A stretch of DNA of 8,964 bases from an uncultured Ruminococcus sp. (GTDB lineage Bacteria > Bacillota > Clostridia > Oscillospirales > Acutalibacteraceae), in NCBI GenBank assembly GCA_902772795.1, contig CACYBZ010000280.1:1-8964 (forward strand), written 5' to 3'. Positions 4,699 to 8,964 of this stretch are shown here, one piece after another. Below the pieces are notes generated by a model. The model ran no database searches, was not told the DNA's origin, and worked only from the letters and a program-made list of their open reading frames with translations. Position numbers and translations under genes: made by a program. Position 1 is the first letter of the stretch; the number at the start of each line of letters is the position of its first letter.

Positions 4699-7194
4699 AT
4701 GGAACAACTGCGAATCGCTCTGGCAGGTAATCCAAATTCAGGTAAGACAACACTTTTCAATGCTCTTACAGGTTCAAATCAGTTTGTCGGAAACTGGCCT
4801 GGAGTAACAGTGGAAAAAAAAGAAGGGAAATTGAAAAAACACGAAAATGTGATTATCACGGATTTACCCGGAATTTATTCACTTTCTCCCTATACGCTGG
4901 AAGAAGTTGTCGCAAGAAATTATCTGATTGAAAAACGCCCCGACGCTATTCTGAATATCGTGGACGGAACAAATTTGGAAAGAAATCTCTATCTGACAAC
5001 CCAACTCATGGAAATTGGTATTCCCGTTGTTGTTGCTATCAACATGATGGATATTGTCAGGAAAAACGGTGACAAAATCAATACCAGCAAATTATCAGAC
5101 AAACTAGGGTGTAAAATTGTCGAAATTTCAGCTCTCAAAGGTACAGGAATTACCTCTGCTGTGGAAACAGCCATAAAATCTGCCAAAAACGGGAAAGCTT
5201 TTCCGAAACATACTTTCAACGGGTCTGTGGAACATGCTCTTGCCCATATTGAAGAAGCGGTTATCCATAATATGCCCGAAGAAAATCAACGCTGGTATGC
5301 GATAAAATTATTTGAACGTGATGAAAAAGTCACGGAAAAGCTGAATCTTTCCGCCGATGTCCGAAAGCATATCGAAAAAGATATTCAGGCGGTAGAATCC
5401 GAATTCGATGACGATGCAGAAAGCATTATCGTAAGCGAACGCTATGCCTATATTGACCAATTGATAAAGGATTGTTATCAGAAACATCATACAGGTTCGC
5501 TGTCCACGTCGGATAAGATTGACAAGATTGTCACTAACCGTTTATTAGGTCTGCCTGTTTTTGCAGTTGTCATGTTTCTGGTCTATTACATAGCCATGGT
5601 TGGTGTCGGTACACCTGCCACCGACTGGACAAATGACAATCTTTTCGGTGACGGTTTTCATCTGTTCGGAATAGGTACAGCAGAGTATGACGAAAAGGCA
5701 GAATCCTATAAAAATGCTGTCAATGCTGTCAGTGCCTTTTATGAACTGGATACGGAAGCGGACGACTTTGACGAAACACAAGCATTAAAAGAAATGTCTG
5801 CCGTAAAAGGCAAAACCACAGCAACCGTTTCTATCGAAGATGATGAAACGCTGGAAACAGTTGACTACACTGTCTATTTTTCCGAAGTTCCCGAAAATGC
5901 TGACGATGATGTCATAGGAATTTCCTATGTTGAAGCGGTATCCTATTTTCAAAAAAACGGATTTGACACACCTGACCCTGCTGAATATGGTATATGGATA
6001 CCCGGTATTCCTCCACTGGTGGAAAGCGGACTGGATAAACTGGGTGTCGCTGACTGGCTGAAAGGTCTTATTCTTAACGGTATTGTCGGCGGTGTCGGCT
6101 CTGTATTGGGATTTGTTCCCCAAATGCTGGTATTGTTCTTGTTACTTGCTTTTCTGGAGGCCTGCGGTTATATGGCAAGAATCGCTTTTGTCCTTGACAG
6201 AGTATTCCGAAAATTCGGTCTTTCAGGAAAATCATTTATTCCTATGCTTGTCGGTACAGGTTGCGGTGTTCCGGGAATTATGGCAAGCCGTACCATCGAA
6301 AATGAACGTGACAGACGTATGACCATTATAACAACTACCTTTATTCCCTGCAGTGCAAAAATACCGTTCATCGCTATGATAGCCGGAGCTATTTTCAACG
6401 GTTCGGCATGGGTAGCCACATCTGCTTATTTTGTGGGTATGACAGCCATCATTCTTTCGGGAATCATGCTGAAGAAAACCAGAATGTTTTCGGGTGACCC
6501 TGCTCCGTTTGTTATGGAACTGCCTGCCTATCATATGCCCACCATCAGCAATGTTCTGCGTTCCATGTGGGAACGTGGCTGGTCGTTCATCAAAAAAGCC
6601 GGTACTATTATTCTGCTGTCTACCATTGTCATCTGGTTTACCTCATATTTTGGCTTTGCTGATGGTACTTTCCGAATGCTCGCCAAAGATGAACTGGATA
6701 AATCTCTGCTTGCCAATATCGGTTCTGCTCTGGCATGGCTGTTTATTCCCTTAGGCTGGGGAAACTGGCAGGCGGCTGTTGCCTCAATTACAGGACTTGT
6801 CGCCAAAGAAAATATTGTCGGTACAATGGGTATTCTTTACGGTGGCGGAGAAAATACAGTGTGGCAGACACTCAACACCACCTTTAGCGGTATTACGGGA
6901 TATTCTTTCTTAGTGTTTAACCTGCTTTGTGCTCCTTGTTTTGCCGCTATCGGTGCGATTAAACGGGAAATGAACAGTGCTAAATGGACTTGGTTCGCTA
7001 TTTTATATCAGTGCGGATTTGCCTATGCTGTTGCCTTGATGGTCAATCAATTCGGTAATGCTTTTATTGGAAATCCCAATGCTATCGGTCTGATTTTTGC
7101 CCTTGCGGTTCTCGGTGTGATGATTTATATGCTGTTTATCAAGAAATACAAGGAAAGTACCACACTTACCCATACGGTAAAAGTAACCGATTAA
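4699..7194 (+). CDS. feoB: Ferrous iron transporter FeoB
   Basis: An 831-residue inner-membrane Fe(II) permease with an N-terminal GTPase. All G motifs are present: GNPNSGKT (10-17), T37 of G2, DLPG (55-58), NMMD (115-118) and SALKG (144-148). A helical GDI-like region follows, to about residue 275. The first membrane helix is about 282-304. The membrane core holds both Gate motifs with their conserved cysteines: GTGCGVPG (C522) and CAPC (C744, C747). Several further hydrophobic helices run to a short Lys-rich tail. The protein is longer than the usual 650-770 residues because of a roughly 115-residue, Asp/Glu-rich insertion (about 319-434) between the first and second membrane segments, likely extracytoplasmic. 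ATG 4699 has AAAGGAAG at 4683-4690. It follows feoA2 after a 171-base gap filled mainly by the repeat, and is followed 24 bases later by the FeoB-associated gene. Confidence 0.97.
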   Translation: MEQLRIALAGNPNSGKTTLFNALTGSNQFVGNWPGVTVEKKEGKLKKHENVIITDLPGIYSLSPYTLEEVVARNYLIEKRPDAILNIVDGTNLERNLYLTTQLMEIGIPVVVAINMMDIVRKNGDKINTSKLSDKLGCKIVEISALKGTGITSAVETAIKSAKNGKAFPKHTFNGSVEHALAHIEEAVIHNMPEENQRWYAIKLFERDEKVTEKLNLSADVRKHIEKDIQAVESEFDDDAESIIVSERYAYIDQLIKDCYQKHHTGSLSTSDKIDKIVTNRLLGLPVFAVVMFLVYYIAMVGVGTPATDWTNDNLFGDGFHLFGIGTAEYDEKAESYKNAVNAVSAFYELDTEADDFDETQALKEMSAVKGKTTATVSIEDDETLETVDYTVYFSEVPENADDDVIGISYVEAVSYFQKNGFDTPDPAEYGIWIPGIPPLVESGLDKLGVADWLKGLILNGIVGGVGSVLGFVPQMLVLFLLLAFLEACGYMARIAFVLDRVFRKFGLSGKSFIPMLVGTGCGVPGIMASRTIENERDRRMTIITTTFIPCSAKIPFIAMIAGAIFNGSAWVATSAYFVGMTAIILSGIMLKKTRMFSGDPAPFVMELPAYHMPTISNVLRSMWERGWSFIKKAGTIILLSTIVIWFTSYFGFADGTFRMLAKDELDKSLLANIGSALAWLFIPLGWGNWQAAVASITGLVAKENIVGTMGILYGGGENTVWQTLNTTFSGITGYSFLVFNLLCAPCFAAIGAIKREMNSAKWTWFAILYQCGFAYAVALMVNQFGNAFIGNPNAIGLIFALAVLGVMIYMLFIKKYKESTTLTHTVKVTD

Positions 7195-7218
7195 TCTTTA
7201 TGCAAGGAGGGTATCATT

Positions 7219-7389
7219 ATGTTTGTATGGATTGCTGAAAACAGTGCAACACTGATTGTAGCAGGAATTCTTATTTTGATTGTTTCTGCTGTTATCGTTT
7301 CCATGGTCAGAAACAGAAAAAAGGGAAAATCATCGTGTGGATGTGGCTGTTCACATTGTGCCATGAAAAACACGTGTCATAAGCCATAA
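7219..7389 (+). CDS. FeoB-associated Cys-rich membrane protein
   Basis: A 56-residue protein starting at ATG 7219 with a strong AAGGAGG at 7204-7210. Residues about 11-30 form one transmembrane helix (TLIVAGILILIVSAVIVSMV), followed by a basic RNRKKGK stretch and a cysteine-rich tail with Cys at 40, 42, 44, 47 and 53 (CGCGCSHC). The positive residues after the helix suggest that the Cys tail faces the cytoplasm. This size, topology and place directly after feoB match the FeoB-associated Cys-rich membrane protein family (often called FeoC-like, but unrelated to the winged-helix FeoC of E. coli). A role in handling incoming Fe(II), or in building or regulating the FeoB complex, is only inferred. 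It is the last gene of the operon, with a terminator 26 bases on. Confidence 0.88.
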   Translation: MFVWIAENSATLIVAGILILIVSAVIVSMVRNRKKGKSSCGCGCSHCAMKNTCHKP

Positions 7390-7414
7390 CCGAAAATATT
7401 CTTTGCCAATCAAC

Positions 7415-7457
7415 AAAATCCCCTTTCAGACCTTTATGATCTGAAAAGGGATTTTTT
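7415..7457 (+). terminator. Rho-independent terminator of the feo operon
   Basis: The left arm AAAATCCCCTTTCAGA (7415-7430) pairs with TCTGAAAAGGGATTTT (7440-7455) with one C/A mismatch and a 9-base loop. T6 follows at 7452-7457. The A4 on the left gives a shorter T run on the other strand, so it may also terminate the convergent LRR gene that ends at 7477. Confidence 0.88.
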
Positions 7458-7476
7458 CATTTGGGAGAAACAGTGG

Positions 7477-8868
7477 TCATACAACTACACAATCAATTTG
7501 ATTTTCACGGGCATATTGTTCGGCATATGACCCCGCTGAACAATGAATAGATAAATTATCACAATTTTCAAAGGCATTTTCTGCAATAGCAGTAACGCTG
7601 TCAGGGATGATAACCGTAGTCAGACTGCTACAATAACGAAAAGTGTTTTCTTTGATAACAGTAACGCCGTCAGGAATGGTAATATCTGTCAGATTTTCAC
7701 ACCATTCAAAAGCACTTTCCCCGATAGTGGTAACGCTTGACGGAAGATGAATATCAGTCAAATTACTACAATTTTCAAAAGCCTGTGTTCCAATGGCAGT
7801 AAGACCGTCGGACAACGTGACATGAACCAAATTAATACAGTTCCGAAAAGCACCTTCTTTAATGGTGATAACACTGGACGGAATATTGATATCTGTCAAA
7901 CCTTTGCACCATTCAAAAGCACTTTCTTCAATCGTTCTGACATTTTTGGAAATGACAATGTCTGTCAGATGTTCACAATCCGCAAAAGCGTTCTCTCCCA
8001 CAACAGTTACACTGTCAGGAATCGTATACTTATCTTCTGTTCTATTGATGGGATAACAGATTAACTTTGTTCTGCCTTTATCAAATAATATACCGTTTTC
8101 TGCACAGAAACAAGGATTATCAGCACTGACTTTGATGTCCGTCAACTGATAACACCCCCAGAAAACTTTTTTGCCAATCGTTGTGACACTGTCGGGAATA
8201 GTGATATCTGTCAAAGAAATACAACTTTCAAAAGCACTGTCTTCAATCTTCACAACACCCTCAGGAATCGTGATATTTTTCAAAAGACCGGCATGACACA
8301 AAGCATATTTTCCGATGGTCATAACACTTGTCGGAATTGTATATTGCTCCCTTTGGGTATTGGCGGGATAATAAACCAATCTTGTCTTGTCCTTACTGAA
8401 CAAAACATCATCTTCAACACAAAAACACGGATTATTTTTATCTACATCGATGTGGGACAGATTTGTACAATAAGAAAACGCTCCTGTACCAATGGTTGTG
8501 ACACTTTTTGAAAGACGAACACGGACTACATTTTCACAATAAGAAAAGACTTCGGCATCAATACTTGTTATCCCCTCACAAATCTCAATAGCCAATATTT
8601 CTCTGTCAGGTATTTCCTTTTTTCTGAGAATATCTTTGGATATTATTCCTCTTCCTGTCACGGTCAATGTACCGTCTTCCGACAGCACAGCCGTAACATC
8701 TTTCACCATTTCTTTCTGCGTTGGTATGTCTGTAGACATTGCTCCACTTGTCGTTTCTGTCAGACTGTTCATACCAGCGTTACTGCACCCACCAATACCA
8801 CTGACAACAACCGTCAACACCACAGCCAAAACAATAATCCTTGTTCTGTTTTTCAGTGAAAAGTTCAT
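7477..8868 (-). CDS. BspA-like leucine-rich-repeat surface lipoprotein
   Basis: A 463-residue exported lipoprotein. The N-terminus has basic residues, a hydrophobic core (11-25) and a lipobox ending GIGGC with the lipidated cysteine at 28. A Ser/Thr-rich linker leads to a DGTLTVTGRG strand typical of the start of BspA-like domains. From about residue 95 to 440 there are LRR_5-type repeats of the form C..LTDI.IP.SVT.IGE.AFE. Cysteines at 298, 321, 344, 367, 390, 413 and 436 are spaced exactly 23 residues apart. Two longer modules (134-191 and 239-298) interrupt the run, each with NPCFC, a short hairpin and YP.N....YTIP. The C-terminal SAGSYAEQYARENQI is the usual cap. Such proteins are often adhesins or surface scaffolds in gut bacteria, and the ligand cannot be told. 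ATG 8868 has only a modest AGGA site 10 bases upstream. Confidence 0.92.
   Translation of the reverse strand: MNFSLKNRTRIIVLAVVLTVVVSGIGGCSNAGMNSLTETTSGAMSTDIPTQKEMVKDVTAVLSEDGTLTVTGRGIISKDILRKKEIPDREILAIEICEGITSIDAEVFSYCENVVRVRLSKSVTTIGTGAFSYCTNLSHIDVDKNNPCFCVEDDVLFSKDKTRLVYYPANTQREQYTIPTSVMTIGKYALCHAGLLKNITIPEGVVKIEDSAFESCISLTDITIPDSVTTIGKKVFWGCYQLTDIKVSADNPCFCAENGILFDKGRTKLICYPINRTEDKYTIPDSVTVVGENAFADCEHLTDIVISKNVRTIEESAFEWCKGLTDINIPSSVITIKEGAFRNCINLVHVTLSDGLTAIGTQAFENCSNLTDIHLPSSVTTIGESAFEWCENLTDITIPDGVTVIKENTFRYCSSLTTVIIPDSVTAIAENAFENCDNLSIHCSAGSYAEQYARENQIDCVVV
7561..7977 (-). repeat. 69-base tandem repeats encoding LRR_5 units
   Basis: Seven consecutive 23-residue LRR units in the lipoprotein gene correspond to 69-base periodic DNA. 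The conserved cysteine codons run from 7977 down to 7561 in exact 69-base steps. The units differ enough at the base level to suggest older duplication rather than a recent expansion. Confidence 0.8.
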
Positions 8869-8883
8869 TTTGGTTGTTTCCTG

Positions 8884-8964
8884 CTACTCAAAATATAGAC
8901 AAATATACCCATATTGAGAAAATTCCTGTTTCATCGTATCCGATTTTGCCAAAGCTACCATCGT
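8884..8964 (-). CDS. Possible 3' end of an upstream minus-strand gene (partial)
   Basis: From the right edge a minus-strand frame is open for 26 codons, ending ...EFSQYGYICLYFE with a TAG stop at 8884-8886, 15 bases before the LRR lipoprotein start. Another minus frame is also open from the edge and ends with TGA at 8888-8890, so the real frame is uncertain. No convincing promoter is seen between this point and ATG 8868. That would fit the lipoprotein being read from an upstream gene. The fragment is too short to name. Confidence 0.3.
   Translation of the reverse strand, partial: TMVALAKSDTMKQEFSQYGYICLYFE

Noticed and set aside
5785..6123. 112-codon minus-strand open frame inside feoB
   Set aside because: It is antisense to the conserved FeoB reading frame and has no supporting start context or motifs.
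7561..7977. CRISPR-like periodic repeats
   Set aside because: The 69-base period is an in-frame LRR repeat with no identical short repeats separated by unique spacers.
7747..8064. Plus-strand open frame opposite the LRR gene
   Set aside because: Its repeats are the antisense reflection of the 69-base LRR repeats.

Overview
The window looks like a stretch of chromosome from a moderately AT-rich, low-GC Gram-positive anaerobe, most likely a gut or rumen Clostridia member of the Ruminococcus type. That rests on strong AGGAGG ribosome binding sites, a feoA-feoA-feoB cluster with a small Cys-rich FeoB-associated gene, a secreted cohesin-like repeat protein and a BspA-type leucine-rich-repeat lipoprotein. 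The genus is an inference from gene content, not a database result.

Layout: (1) ilvE, branched-chain aminotransferase, + strand, 50-1075. It is followed by a structured intergenic repeat (copy 1) and a strong intrinsic terminator. (2) A TtcA-family PP-loop ATPase, + strand, 1260-2081; its best start is the internal ATG preceded by AAAGGAG. A hairpin terminator follows. (3) A 525-residue exported protein with cohesin-like modules, - strand, 2172-3749. (4) A roughly 310-base divergent promoter region with a good feoA promoter overlapped by a DtxR/IdeR-like palindrome. (5) An iron(II) uptake operon, + strand: feoA1, feoA2, a second, inverted copy of the intergenic repeat, feoB, and a 56-residue FeoB-associated Cys-rich membrane protein at 7219-7389. 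A terminator ends it. (6) A BspA-like LRR lipoprotein, - strand, 7477-8868. Upstream of it, the right edge may hold the 3' end of another minus-strand gene.

How the genes work together: the feo genes form one functional unit for ferrous iron import (FeoB permease, two FeoA SH3-like partners and the Cys-rich accessory protein). The operator-like palindrome suggests iron-responsive repression. The other genes are unrelated neighbours: amino-acid metabolism, tRNA thiolation and two cell-surface or secreted proteins.

I did not find a clearly new defence or mobile system. The most unusual feature is the pair of about 110-base multi-hairpin repeats, one after ilvE and one between feoA2 and feoB. 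They show a compensatory base-pair change, and one copy supplies the stop codon of feoA2. The large acidic insertion in FeoB and a terminator placed just before the TtcA-family ribosome binding site are the next most interesting points.
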